Assembly: GCA_003246035.1 (NCBI GenBank)
Contig: QKBP01000100.1
Span: 1-24,289, forward strand
Reading direction: 5' to 3'
DNA from: Desulfuromonadaceae bacterium
Lineage (GTDB): Bacteria; Desulfobacterota; Desulfuromonadia; Desulfuromonadales; SZUA-401
DNA length: 24,289 nt
Below the pieces are notes generated by a model. It did no database searches. It was not told the DNA's origin and saw only the letters and a list, made by a program, of their open reading frames with translations. Of the stretch, positions 1-7,890 are shown in pieces (within the stretch, counting starts at the first letter, position 1; the number at the start of each line of letters is the position of its first letter). A program made the position numbers and the translations under genes.

Positions 1-1675
1 GATTGCGGGGGTAGCAGATATCGTACAACGGTTTCGGCAACACGTACCCCCCCAGCCTCTTCGCACCTCCCTTTTCGTCAAGTCGGTAGACTGCAATCTC
101 CCTAGCGGTATCCGAAGCAACGTAGACAAACTCATGCTTGAACAGCACATCGGCGATACGTCCGGACATGGGGAGGGTCGTCTCAAATTTCGGGTGACAC
201 GGATCGACCAGCGAGTAGAGTTCGACCCCCTTCTCCCCTGCAACAGCAAGATGCTGTGCGTTACTTGACAGGACATGACGGTCCATGAGATCGGGAAGCT
301 CGCTACAGGGGGACAGTTCACCATTCCTTTCTACGTGGAATGCGGTCACCGGAGCACCCTTCCGGCCAAGCCAAACGTGCCCCTTGGCGACACTTAGACC
401 TTTGAACTCCCACTGGGTGTAATGCTGAGGCGTTTGTCCTAGGTCGTCGATGTCGAACACCTGAAGGTTAAAATTCTCGCTCGAAGCGATCAATTTACCT
501 TCGGTGCCGAACAGATTGTAAATTGTCCCGGAATAGGTTCGTATGGGTGAGATGATGCGTGGCGCTGCCAACGCGTCAAGGTCCCAGCTGGAGACGCCGC
601 GTGTTGCTGTCGTGTACAGCCGGTTGCCGACAGCAACCGCGGAGGTAAATTGGCCGGTCTGCATCACCTTGCCGACAGTCTCAAGCAACCCCTTGCCGTC
701 CCGTTGGTAGACAATGGCCCCTTCGGCGGGGCTGAGTGCCACAAGCAGCCTCCCCCCCTTCTCAAGGTGCAAGCCGGCCACACTTTTCTGGGCGGAAGAG
801 ATTTCCTGGAGTAACCGTAGCTGAGAACCATCGACCGAAAAGGTTCTCAAGGTGCCGTCGTCGAAATGGATATGAAGTGCATGGCCATCCCCAGCGATAC
901 CCCGCAACGTTTCTCCAAAATCCCTGAGCAACTGAAGTTGCTCCTCCCCGCGAGTTCGCTGCAACCGCCACAGCTTACCGGAGTGTGCGATGACAAAGAG
1001 TTCACTTTCATCCCCGGCAACTCGCCAGGCGCTGTCGAGCTCGGCATGGCGCTCCGGAGTTACCGAAATCTCGAGATCTAGAGATAACTGCCAGAGGCCG
1101 CGGGCGTGATCGGCAACGACCAGCGACACCCCGTCAGACCAGAGCGAAACGGGTTTACCGCCCAGTTCGGCGGCCCCAACTTGGCGTGGCTTTCTCGGGT
1201 CGGCGATGGAGATCTTGTACAGGCGGGCAGGCTTGCTCGAGAGTGCATAAAGATAGGAACCGACGATCTCGATATCGACGATCCGAGCCGTCAGGTCAAG
1301 GTGAGACTCGACCGCCAGCAGCGGCTCGTGGTAGCGCAGGAAGCTTTCAATCCCCCCTCCCGACCTCGCCACCCACAGGTAGTCACCGCTCACCTCGAGG
1401 TCGAACATGTGACCGCGGTCGAGGGAATGTGCCCGGCGGATATCGCTATCAAGGGTGTCCGCCATGAGCATCAGTCGGGTATCGGCTGTCAGGTTAGCTC
1501 CCTCGAGCTTCAGCCCCAGGCGACCGAAGGCGTTACGTGACACACTAACCTGCCTGACGGAGGGCGCTCCGTCCTTCTCGTCCTCGTGATAATAGAGCGC
1601 GGTCGCAACCGCGGTGATCGCCATCAGATAAATAAGCAGGGCGAAGGCGAGGCAGATTTTGGTGCGGCTCAGCAT
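1..1675 (-). CDS. Membrane-anchored beta-propeller-like (LVIVD-type repeat) protein, C-terminus cut by the window edge
   Basis: The frame is open from an ATG at 1675 to base 1 (558 codons, no stop), so the gene continues outside the window. Residues ~7-28 form one hydrophobic segment followed by acidic residues, which suggests an N-terminal signal anchor and an exported domain. The rest is built of short repeats of the type 'G-x-Y-L-(Y/W)-(V/A)... (I/V)-x-D... P-x-x-P', for example VDIEIVGSYLYAL with IADPRKPRQVG, and SWDLDALAAPRI. They resemble LVIVD/beta-propeller blades. I see no catalytic motif. An upstream ATG at 1689 is out of frame and meets a stop at once, so 1675 is the sensible start, though its ribosome site (AGGA, about 13 nt away) is weak. 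The gene lies 37 nt after the hybrid kinase stop and is probably co-transcribed with it. A role as a periplasmic or surface sensor partner is inference only. Confidence 0.75.
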   Translation of the reverse strand, partial: MLSRTKICLAFALLIYLMAITAVATALYYHEDEKDGAPSVRQVSVSRNAFGRLGLKLEGANLTADTRLMLMADTLDSDIRRAHSLDRGHMFDLEVSGDYLWVARSGGGIESFLRYHEPLLAVESHLDLTARIVDIEIVGSYLYALSSKPARLYKISIADPRKPRQVGAAELGGKPVSLWSDGVSLVVADHARGLWQLSLDLEISVTPERHAELDSAWRVAGDESELFVIAHSGKLWRLQRTRGEEQLQLLRDFGETLRGIAGDGHALHIHFDDGTLRTFSVDGSQLRLLQEISSAQKSVAGLHLEKGGRLLVALSPAEGAIVYQRDGKGLLETVGKVMQTGQFTSAVAVGNRLYTTATRGVSSWDLDALAAPRIISPIRTYSGTIYNLFGTEGKLIASSENFNLQVFDIDDLGQTPQHYTQWEFKGLSVAKGHVWLGRKGAPVTAFHVERNGELSPCSELPDLMDRHVLSSNAQHLAVAGEKGVELYSLVDPCHPKFETTLPMSGRIADVLFKHEFVYVASDTAREIAVYRLDEKGGAKRLGGYVLPKPLYDICYPRN

Positions 1676-1712
1676 GGTAGAGGCGTCATCCTGTAAGCGG
1701 GCATCTCGCGAG

Positions 1713-4109
1713 TCACCCCTTCCCGACCCATTTTTCGAGGATCTGCTGCAGGCTGTTCTGACGGAATGGTTTGCTCAGGTAATCATTCATCCCGGCGGCC
1801 AGGCACTTGTCAAATTCCTCTTGGCGACTGAAGGCCGTCAAGGCGATGATCGGCGTGGTGATACCGCGTTGGCGGATTTGGCGTGTCGCCTCGTAACCAT
1901 CTAGAACCGGCATCTGGCAGTCCATGAGGGTCAGGTCGTAAGAGGCATCGCAGATGGCCTGAACCGCTTCGGAACCATTCGAGGCGAGGGTCACATGATA
2001 ACCCGCCGAAGTCAGCAGGATCGAGAGGAGCTTTTGGCTGTCCGGGTTATCCTCGGCGACCAGGATACGCGCCCCCTCCAGAGACGCGATCGACTGCGAC
2101 TGTTCAGCACGTGGCTCGTCATTGCCGACGACAGGTCTGGAAGTTGATGTTCCCGAAAGATTCGCCAACGCCATGGCCAGGTCGGAAAGTTGAACCGGCT
2201 GCATCAACAGTTGCGGTACAAGCTGTTTACTCCCTCGGGCATCGACCCCCCTCTCCCCAGGTCGATGCAACACCAGGGCTGCCCGGATGGAGCGAACATC
2301 GAAGATTTCCGGAAGGGCCTCCCATGCCCCACGATCTGCGACCACGCTCACGCCAGGCTTACTGTCCTGACCGCTGTGCTTCAGCCCGGCGAGAAAATCT
2401 TCGGCCGAGGCGCAACACTTCACCTGCATTCCGAGACCGTCCAGCAGCTCGGAAAGTACCCTTTGTGTGGCCGGTTCTTCGACGGCAAGCAAGACCGGCT
2501 TGTTCTGGAGATGCTGTCGAATGACCGGGGAAAACCCTGTGGGGTCCTGAATCTTCAGGGGAAGGCAGAGAGTGAAACGGCTCCCCTGTTTCGGCACGCT
2601 GGCCACCTGGATGTCTCCCCCCATCAACGACGACAACTCTTTTACGATCGCCAGCCCGAGACCGGTACCGCCGAACCTCCGGCCGTCGACCACTTCACCC
2701 TGATGGAATGACTCGAAGATCTTCTCTTGAACATGCAGTGGCACCCCGACGCCCGTATCACTGACCTCGAGATGAAACAGACCATCTCCGGGGCCGGGCT
2801 GGTGCCAGATCCCCACTTCGATTACGCCCTGATCGGTGAATTTGACCGCATTCCCCAAAAGGTTGAGGAGCATCTGCCTGACACGACCGGAATCCCCCAG
2901 CACGACTTCGGGGACAGTGGGCAACATGGCCAGGTTGACCACGACCCCCTTTTCGAAGGCCTTCGGGGCCAGAAGCATCACGACATCTTCCGCGACCTTG
3001 CGCAGATTGAACTCTGCCATCTCGAGAGAGAGCTTACCGGCCTCGATCTTGGAGAAATCAAGCAGGTCCTCGAGCAGACTCATGAGAGCCTGAGCGGATC
3101 GATACACCGTTTCTGCGAGTTCGCGTTGTTTCGGATCGATATCGGATTTGCGCAGCAGGTCGGCCATCCCCAGAACGCCGACCATCGGCGTCCGTATTTC
3201 ATGGCTGACATTGGCCAGAAAGAGCGACTTGGCTTCGTTCGCCTTCTCGGCAGAGGCCTTGGCACGCAACAGCTCATCGTTGGTCGCCTGCAGCTCTTGG
3301 GTGCGCAAGCGCACCTCCTCTTCCAAGAAAATGCGATGTTTCTGCAGCTTGGAATCTCGCTCGCTGAGAGCCCGCATCAGTTCATTGAACCCCTCGAACA
3401 AGGTCTTGAACTCGCTGGTCACCGGATGCTGTTCGAGCAGAAGCCATTCGCTTTTGGTCACGACCTCGTGCATGTGATCGGCGACTCCCGAGATTGCCCC
3501 CGAAAGCTTCTGCTGAAAATGGTGGGCCAACCGATACGACAGGGTGACACACCCACCCAGAACCAGTAAGGTCAATAGAATCAGCCAGAGAAGGCGGGTC
3601 GAGAAAAGCTCGAGATCGGCCCGAAGATATAAACCACCCAGATAGGTGGCATCGTGCCAGATCGGCACAAAGTGCCCCAGGTATCCATCTTCGAACCAGC
3701 TCAATTCGCGATGCAACTTGGTTCCCTCGGCGATCTGGTGGGCCTCGAGTTCGAACAAGCGCATTTCGCGAACTGCAGCAAGCTCATGCGTCGAAGATGA
3801 TTCGCGGATGTAGTGGGCGACGGCACGATCCCGGTTGTCGAGCAGATAGACCGTCACGACCCGTCTGGACCCGGCGGCCTGCGACAACACCTCCTGCGCG
3901 CGAAGGTGGTCATCGCGAGTCAACGGATTGACAACTCCGGAAGCAAGCAGTTTGGCAAGAGACGATAAATGTCGGGAGGTTTCGCTGTGGAGTGAATAGA
4001 TTTCGTAGCCGGCGAATATCAGGCTGACAAGCAATAGCACCAGGGTCGAGACCAGAACGGTCATCCCGGCGAGTTTGTTCTTGATGGACACCAGACGGGG
4101 AGAAGACAC
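1713..4109 (-). CDS. Membrane-bound hybrid sensor histidine kinase (CHASE8-like sensor, HAMP, HisKA, HATPase, two receiver domains)
   Basis: The 798-aa protein has a transmembrane segment at ~14-36, an extracytoplasmic sensor at ~37-165 resembling CHASE8, a second membrane segment at ~170-192, a HAMP-like region and a coiled coil (~246-292). HisKA carries the phospho-acceptor His303 in SHEIRTP. The ATPase domain shows the N-box (Asn420 in GNAVKF), DTGVGVP (~451) and GGTGLGLAI (~480). A first receiver-like domain (~535-655) lacks the acidic pocket and the phospho-Asp. The second receiver (~679-795) is intact: Glu686/Asp687, phospho-Asp730 in LMDCQMP, Thr758, Lys780. The start is GTG at 4109, supported by GAGGGAG a few bases upstream. 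It likely autophosphorylates and relays phosphate to its own second receiver and on to an unlinked partner; no HPt domain or response regulator is nearby. The ligand is unknown. Confidence 0.95.
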   Translation of the reverse strand: MSSPRLVSIKNKLAGMTVLVSTLVLLLVSLIFAGYEIYSLHSETSRHLSSLAKLLASGVVNPLTRDDHLRAQEVLSQAAGSRRVVTVYLLDNRDRAVAHYIRESSSTHELAAVREMRLFELEAHQIAEGTKLHRELSWFEDGYLGHFVPIWHDATYLGGLYLRADLELFSTRLLWLILLTLLVLGGCVTLSYRLAHHFQQKLSGAISGVADHMHEVVTKSEWLLLEQHPVTSEFKTLFEGFNELMRALSERDSKLQKHRIFLEEEVRLRTQELQATNDELLRAKASAEKANEAKSLFLANVSHEIRTPMVGVLGMADLLRKSDIDPKQRELAETVYRSAQALMSLLEDLLDFSKIEAGKLSLEMAEFNLRKVAEDVVMLLAPKAFEKGVVVNLAMLPTVPEVVLGDSGRVRQMLLNLLGNAVKFTDQGVIEVGIWHQPGPGDGLFHLEVSDTGVGVPLHVQEKIFESFHQGEVVDGRRFGGTGLGLAIVKELSSLMGGDIQVASVPKQGSRFTLCLPLKIQDPTGFSPVIRQHLQNKPVLLAVEEPATQRVLSELLDGLGMQVKCCASAEDFLAGLKHSGQDSKPGVSVVADRGAWEALPEIFDVRSIRAALVLHRPGERGVDARGSKQLVPQLLMQPVQLSDLAMALANLSGTSTSRPVVGNDEPRAEQSQSIASLEGARILVAEDNPDSQKLLSILLTSAGYHVTLASNGSEAVQAICDASYDLTLMDCQMPVLDGYEATRQIRQRGITTPIIALTAFSRQEEFDKCLAAGMNDYLSKPFRQNSLQQILEKWVGKG

Positions 4110-4178
4110 TGGGCTCCCTCACGCAATCACAGTGAAAGCAAGACTTAGTTAAGAGGACCTGTAACACCGAAAGAATTG

Positions 4179-4207
4179 ATTATAGGACAAAAGCGCGGCA
4201 AAAAAAA
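4179..4207 (-). promoter_or_regulatory. Candidate proximal promoter of the hybrid kinase
   Basis: On the minus strand there is a perfect -10 hexamer TATAAT at 4184-4179. Only an AT-rich TTTTTT lies at the -35 distance (17-nt spacer), so the -35 is poor. Transcription would start near 4172, giving a ~60-nt leader before the GTG start. Confidence 0.4.
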
Positions 4208-4262
4208 GCGCGCATGCCAGGAGGGGTAGCACACGCGCAAAGAAGGAAGGAGGTAGGAGCTG

Positions 4263-4280
4263 AAGATCTGTGTTGATCTT
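4263..4280. repeat. Short perfect inverted repeat (6-bp arms, 6-nt loop)
   Basis: AAGATC-TGTGTT-GATCTT is a perfect dyad directly downstream of the distal kinase promoter. It could be a leader hairpin or a small operator. There is no T-run, so it does not look like a terminator. Confidence 0.35.
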
Positions 4281-4287
4281 TGAGAAT

Positions 4288-4316
4288 AGATTACCTATAT
4301 GGTCATCATTTGTCAA
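4288..4316 (-). promoter_or_regulatory. Candidate distal promoter of the hybrid kinase
   Basis: A consensus -35 TTGACA (minus strand, 4316-4311) is followed after exactly 17 nt by TAATCT (4293-4288), a weak -10. If used, it gives a ~170-nt leader that includes a small hairpin and a pyrimidine-rich CCTACCTCCTTCC stretch. Confidence 0.4.
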
Positions 4317-4396
4317 GCGACCAATCTGTCACTTTAATTTACCATCGCACCAGGGGAATACTCTCGGTAGCCACTGAAATTAATGCGAATTTTTTG

Positions 4397-4426
4397 TTGC
4401 GCCACAGAAAATAACCGTGTTATAAA
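4397..4426 (+). promoter_or_regulatory. Candidate extended -10 promoter of the cold-shock gene
   Basis: TTGCGC (4397-4402), 18-nt spacer, then TATAAA (4421-4426) preceded by TGt, which is an extended -10. The predicted start near 4433 gives a ~150-nt 5' untranslated leader. Long leaders are a known property of cspA-type genes. Confidence 0.5.
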
Positions 4427-4487
4427 ATATTTCGTTAAAAAAGTTTGTGCAGCGCCTTGCCGATTCGAGTCGTCGTACCAAGACAGG

Positions 4488-4518
4488 AAACGCACAGACA
4501 AGCCGGCTGTGCGTTTTT
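4488..4518 (+). terminator. Terminator-like hairpin inside the cold-shock leader (attenuator or end of a small RNA)
   Basis: A perfect 10-bp stem (AAACGCACAG with CTGTGCGTTT) around a 9-nt loop runs straight into T residues (4514-4518). It lies ~55 nt downstream of the predicted transcription start and 65 nt upstream of the cold-shock ATG. It could be a conditional terminator in the leader or the end of a ~85-nt small RNA. Confidence 0.5.
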
Positions 4519-4582
4519 ATGTATCGACAGGAGCTGCCCAGTCCAAACAACGGGATAACCCGCAACAAAGGAGCAGAAACAG

Positions 4583-4783
4583 ATGGCTGAAGGTACAGTG
4601 AAATGGTTTAACGACACGAAGGGTTTCGGTTTCATCGAGCAGGACAACGGTCCTGATGTCTTCGTGCACTTCTCGTCGATCACCATGGAGGGGTTCAAAT
4701 CGCTTGCCGAGGGCGAGCGCGTCCGATTTGATGTTGTCGAGGGGCAGAAGGGCCCTCAGGCTGCCAACGTCGTCAAAGCCTGA
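4583..4783 (+). CDS. Cold-shock protein, CspA family (single cold-shock domain)
   Basis: The 66-aa protein is one complete cold-shock domain of standard length. It has the opening GTVKWFN, RNP1 (KGFGFI, residues ~13-18) and RNP2 (VFVHF, ~26-30), whose aromatic residues bind single-stranded RNA or DNA. Family members act as RNA chaperones that melt secondary structure, helping translation and antitermination; some are cold-induced and others are constitutive or growth-phase regulated. Sequence alone does not tell which paralogue this is. AAGGAG at 4568-4573 gives a good ribosome site with 9-nt spacing. It is a single-gene unit with its own promoter, a long structured leader and a strong terminator. 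Confidence 0.97.
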   Translation: MAEGTVKWFNDTKGFGFIEQDNGPDVFVHFSSITMEGFKSLAEGERVRFDVVEGQKGPQAANVVKA

Positions 4784-4806
4784 CCCAACCAGACACATTC
4801 AGTTCA

Positions 4807-4838
4807 AAAGCTCCATGCCTCGTGCATGGAGCTTTTTT
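4807..4838 (+). terminator. Intrinsic terminator of the cold-shock gene
   Basis: AAAGCTCCATGC and GCATGGAGCTTT form a strong stem with a 5-nt CTCGT loop (4819-4823), and a run of six T follows (4833-4838). It lies ~25 nt after the stop codon. Confidence 0.93.
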
Positions 4839-4925
4839 ATTGCCCACCGGCAGGATTGTCATCGCCGGCAATGCGGGTAAGCTTAACGTCCGACTCCGAA
4901 ACTCCAACCGTCAGGATTGAACCCC

Positions 4926-7883
4926 ATGAGCACTGAACGATCATACGATGGCAAGACCTTCCACGGCTTTCAACATACCGCGTCCAGCGCAGTCGTTGAT
5001 CTCAATTTGACCCTGCACACCTTCTCCCATCTCGCCACAGGGGCACGTTATCTCCACATTGAGTCTGCGGATGACAACAACATGTTCGCGGTCGGTTTCC
5101 GTACCACACCCGATGATTCGACCGGTGTCGCACATATTCTTGAACATACCGTGTTGTGCGGATCGCGCAGTTACCCGGTGCGCGATCCTTTTTTCTCCAT
5201 GCTGCGCAGAAGTCTCAACACCTTCATGAACGCCCTAACCTCTAGCGACTGGACGCTCTACCCTTTTGCGAGCCGCAACCGGAGCGACTTCTACAACCTC
5301 ATGGCCATCTACCTCGACGCCGTATTTTTTCCGCTGCTTCGCGAGGTCGATTTTCACCAGGAAGGGCACCGGCTCGAATTTTCCGAGTTCAACAACCCCG
5401 AATCCCCCCTGGAAATCAAGGGAGTGGTCTACAACGAGATGAAAGGCGCAATGGCCGACCCATCGTCACTGCTGGCCAGACGCTTGAATCGAGCCATCTT
5501 CCCGACGCTCACCTACGGTCACAATTCAGGAGGGGAGCCGGATGCCATCCCCACCCTGACCCACGCCGACCTGTGTGCCTTCCACGCCCGCTATTATCAC
5601 CCTTCGAACAGCTACTTCTGCAGTTACGGCAACCTCCCCCCCGAGGAGCACATGGCGTTCATCGAACAAAACGCCTTGCTTCACTTCGAACGCCTGCAGG
5701 TGGCGTCGGCCGTTCCCCGGGAGGCGCGATTCACCTCGCCGCAACGACGTAACGAGGTCTACCCGGTTGACCCGGGGAGTCCCCTCGGGCAGCGCTCCCT
5801 GGTTCAGGTTGCCTGGCTGACTGCACCGATTGAAGATCAGCACGACACCGTGGCCCTCAACGTTCTCGCTTCGCTGCTGGTCGGCAACCCTTCCGCGCCC
5901 CTGTACCGAGGTCTCCTCGAGTCCAGGCTGGGGCTCAACCTGGCTCCTGGCACCGGTTATCACGACGACCTGCGCGAGACGTATTTCGCCGCCGGGCTGC
6001 AGGGGACGGACACGGAAAATAGCGCCGCGATTGAGAGCCGCATCCTGGAGATCCTCGCGGAATGCGCCGAGCAGGGGTTCACCCAGGACCAAGTCGATGC
6101 GGCGATCCAGCAACTCGAGTTTTCCTTTCGCGAGGTAGGAGGTGATTCCTACCCGTACGGCCTCACCCTCCTGATCCGTCTTTTAGCGTCATGGCTGCAT
6201 CGTGACGACCCGCTTCCGCCACTGGACAGTCTCGCGGTGTACGACGAGCTGCGTCGCAATGCAGTCAGGGAGGGGACCTTTCCACAACTGATCCGTCGCT
6301 ACCTGCTCGACAATCCGCATCGCGTCACCCTGACGCTCTCCCCTGACTCCGAGATAAAAACACGCACGGATGAGCTGCTGCGCACGAAACTCGCGGGCAT
6401 CAAAAAGGACATGGACGACAGAGAGAAGCAAGCAACGGTGCAGCTGGCGGAAGAACTCATGGAGGCCCAATCCGACCCGGGAGACGTCGAGTGTCTGCCG
6501 AGCCTTGCGCTAGACGAGATTCCGCAGCAGGAAGTCCCCGTCGATGGTCGGCGTACCATGCTGGGCGCGACCCCCTGCTGGCAATATGACCAGCCTACCA
6601 ACGGCATCGCCTACCTGACGCTGCGCTTTGACCTGTCACCGCTCCCCGAAGAGCTCTCCGCGTATCTGCCGCTTTTCTGCACGCTCCTGCCGCAGATGGG
6701 GGCCGCTGGCCACGATTATCTGACCATCACCGAGCGGATCGCAGCGTACACCGGAGGGATACGGGCCTCGGCACAGGTGATTGAAAATGCCCGCGAAGCG
6801 GAGGCGTTCACCACCTGCCTCGAGGTACGTGGCAAATGTCTCTACCGGCATCGCGGCACGTTGCTGGAGCTACTCGGAGAACTGCTGACGGCGGTAGATT
6901 TCACCGACCTGCAGCGCATGCACACGGTCGTCAACCAGCTGCGCATCTCTGTCGAAAACGGCATCCCGGGGTCGGGACACAGCTACGCAATCCGCAGCGC
7001 TGCAGCCGGGCTTTCACCGGCGGGGAGGCTCAAGGAGAGCTGGAATGGCATCGAGCAGGTTCGCCTGGTACGCCACTGGGCCGGACTCCCCGCCGAAGCA
7101 TTGGGGCCGCTCGCCGAACGGCTCAAGGAGATAGCCGCCATTCTCGTCAACCGCCAGACGATGCGCGTCCTGATCGTTGCCGAAGGAGAAGTCCAATCCG
7201 AGCTGTTGCGCGATGTGGCCCAATTCGTCTCCGGGACCATCCGTTCCGGCTCGGCCGTCCCGGCCAGTGAGAATACCCCCTGGTCCCCGGCCTCATCTCA
7301 CCATGGCTGGATCACCTCGGTACCGGTCGCGTACGTTGCCCAGGTCTTCCCCACGGTCTCCTATACGCATCCCGACGCCCCGACCCTCGCCGTCCTGTCA
7401 CGCCTGTTGCGGGCCGGATACCTGCACCGTGAAATCCGCGAACGGGGCGGTGCGTACGGTGGATTCGTCTCGAACGACCCGATGAACGGAATCCTGGCGA
7501 TGGTCTCTTACCGCGATCCACACATAGCCCGCACCCTCGGCGTTTTCCGCGATGCTTCGGAATGGGCCGCCTCCGGACGCTATGATGCCAACGACATCAA
7601 GGAAGCAGTTCTCAGCTGCTTCTCGGAACTCGATCGACCCCACTCTCCGGCCGGAAGAGCCTACCGCGAATTCAATTGTCGGGAACAGAACCTGACGCGG
7701 GAGATCCGTCAGGCTTTTCGGGAAGGCGTCCTGTCGTGCAGCCATGAAGCCTTGGTGAATGCATCCAGACGCTACCTGCTCGACGGCTGGCCGCAGGCCT
7801 CCGTCGCCATAGTCTCTGGCGAGGACCTGCTGCACGCGGAACGGGAGAAAATCTCTGCCCCCCTGCAGATCGAAAGACTGTAA
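4926..7883 (+). CDS. M16C family zinc metallopeptidase (presequence protease / falcilysin-like, 'insulinase family')
   Basis: The ~985-aa protein is a single-chain M16C enzyme, matching the usual ~970-1000 aa. The inverted zinc motif HILEH (His70, Glu73, His74) is followed by the third ligand Glu171 in VVYNEMKG. The C-terminal half carries the RGGAYG element (near base 7440) that contacts substrate in this family. Relatives (PreP, Cym1, falcilysin) degrade unfolded oligopeptides inside a closing chamber. No signal peptide is visible, so a cytosolic peptide-clearing role is likely. The frame extends upstream to a TTG at 4917, but AGGA at 4913-4916 abuts that TTG and sits 9 nt from the ATG at 4926, so 4926 is preferred. 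It is a single gene, convergent with hrpB and separated from it by 7 nt. Confidence 0.95.
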   Translation: MSTERSYDGKTFHGFQHTASSAVVDLNLTLHTFSHLATGARYLHIESADDNNMFAVGFRTTPDDSTGVAHILEHTVLCGSRSYPVRDPFFSMLRRSLNTFMNALTSSDWTLYPFASRNRSDFYNLMAIYLDAVFFPLLREVDFHQEGHRLEFSEFNNPESPLEIKGVVYNEMKGAMADPSSLLARRLNRAIFPTLTYGHNSGGEPDAIPTLTHADLCAFHARYYHPSNSYFCSYGNLPPEEHMAFIEQNALLHFERLQVASAVPREARFTSPQRRNEVYPVDPGSPLGQRSLVQVAWLTAPIEDQHDTVALNVLASLLVGNPSAPLYRGLLESRLGLNLAPGTGYHDDLRETYFAAGLQGTDTENSAAIESRILEILAECAEQGFTQDQVDAAIQQLEFSFREVGGDSYPYGLTLLIRLLASWLHRDDPLPPLDSLAVYDELRRNAVREGTFPQLIRRYLLDNPHRVTLTLSPDSEIKTRTDELLRTKLAGIKKDMDDREKQATVQLAEELMEAQSDPGDVECLPSLALDEIPQQEVPVDGRRTMLGATPCWQYDQPTNGIAYLTLRFDLSPLPEELSAYLPLFCTLLPQMGAAGHDYLTITERIAAYTGGIRASAQVIENAREAEAFTTCLEVRGKCLYRHRGTLLELLGELLTAVDFTDLQRMHTVVNQLRISVENGIPGSGHSYAIRSAAAGLSPAGRLKESWNGIEQVRLVRHWAGLPAEALGPLAERLKEIAAILVNRQTMRVLIVAEGEVQSELLRDVAQFVSGTIRSGSAVPASENTPWSPASSHHGWITSVPVAYVAQVFPTVSYTHPDAPTLAVLSRLLRAGYLHREIRERGGAYGGFVSNDPMNGILAMVSYRDPHIARTLGVFRDASEWAASGRYDANDIKEAVLSCFSELDRPHSPAGRAYREFNCREQNLTREIRQAFREGVLSCSHEALVNASRRYLLDGWPQASVAIVSGEDLLHAEREKISAPLQIERL

Positions 7884-7890
7884 GGGCCCT

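Larger units (their letters stand above)
4110..4582. other. Divergent intergenic region between the kinase and the cold-shock gene
   Basis: This 473-bp stretch contains no convincing coding frame. It is markedly more AT-rich than its surroundings and holds outward promoters in both directions, the kinase leader, and the structured cold-shock leader with its internal terminator-like hairpin. It also has a purine-rich run (AAGGAAGGAGGTAGGAG, 4243-4260) that is not followed by a usable start on the plus strand. On the minus strand the same run reads as an anti-Shine-Dalgarno-like sequence inside the kinase leader. Confidence 0.6.

Noticed and set aside
2727..3569. 280-codon open frame on the plus strand
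   Set aside because: It lies antisense to the hybrid kinase core, which has complete catalytic motifs on the other strand.
4270..4380. Small GTG-started frame of ~36 codons downstream of a GGAGG run
   Set aside because: The ribosome-like site is too far from the GTG, the product has no recognisable character, and the area is better explained as kinase promoter and leader.
4457..4480. tRNA 3'-end look-alike (TTCGAGT followed by ACCA)
   Set aside because: The flanking bases do not form a T-stem, and no anticodon arm or acceptor partner is found upstream.
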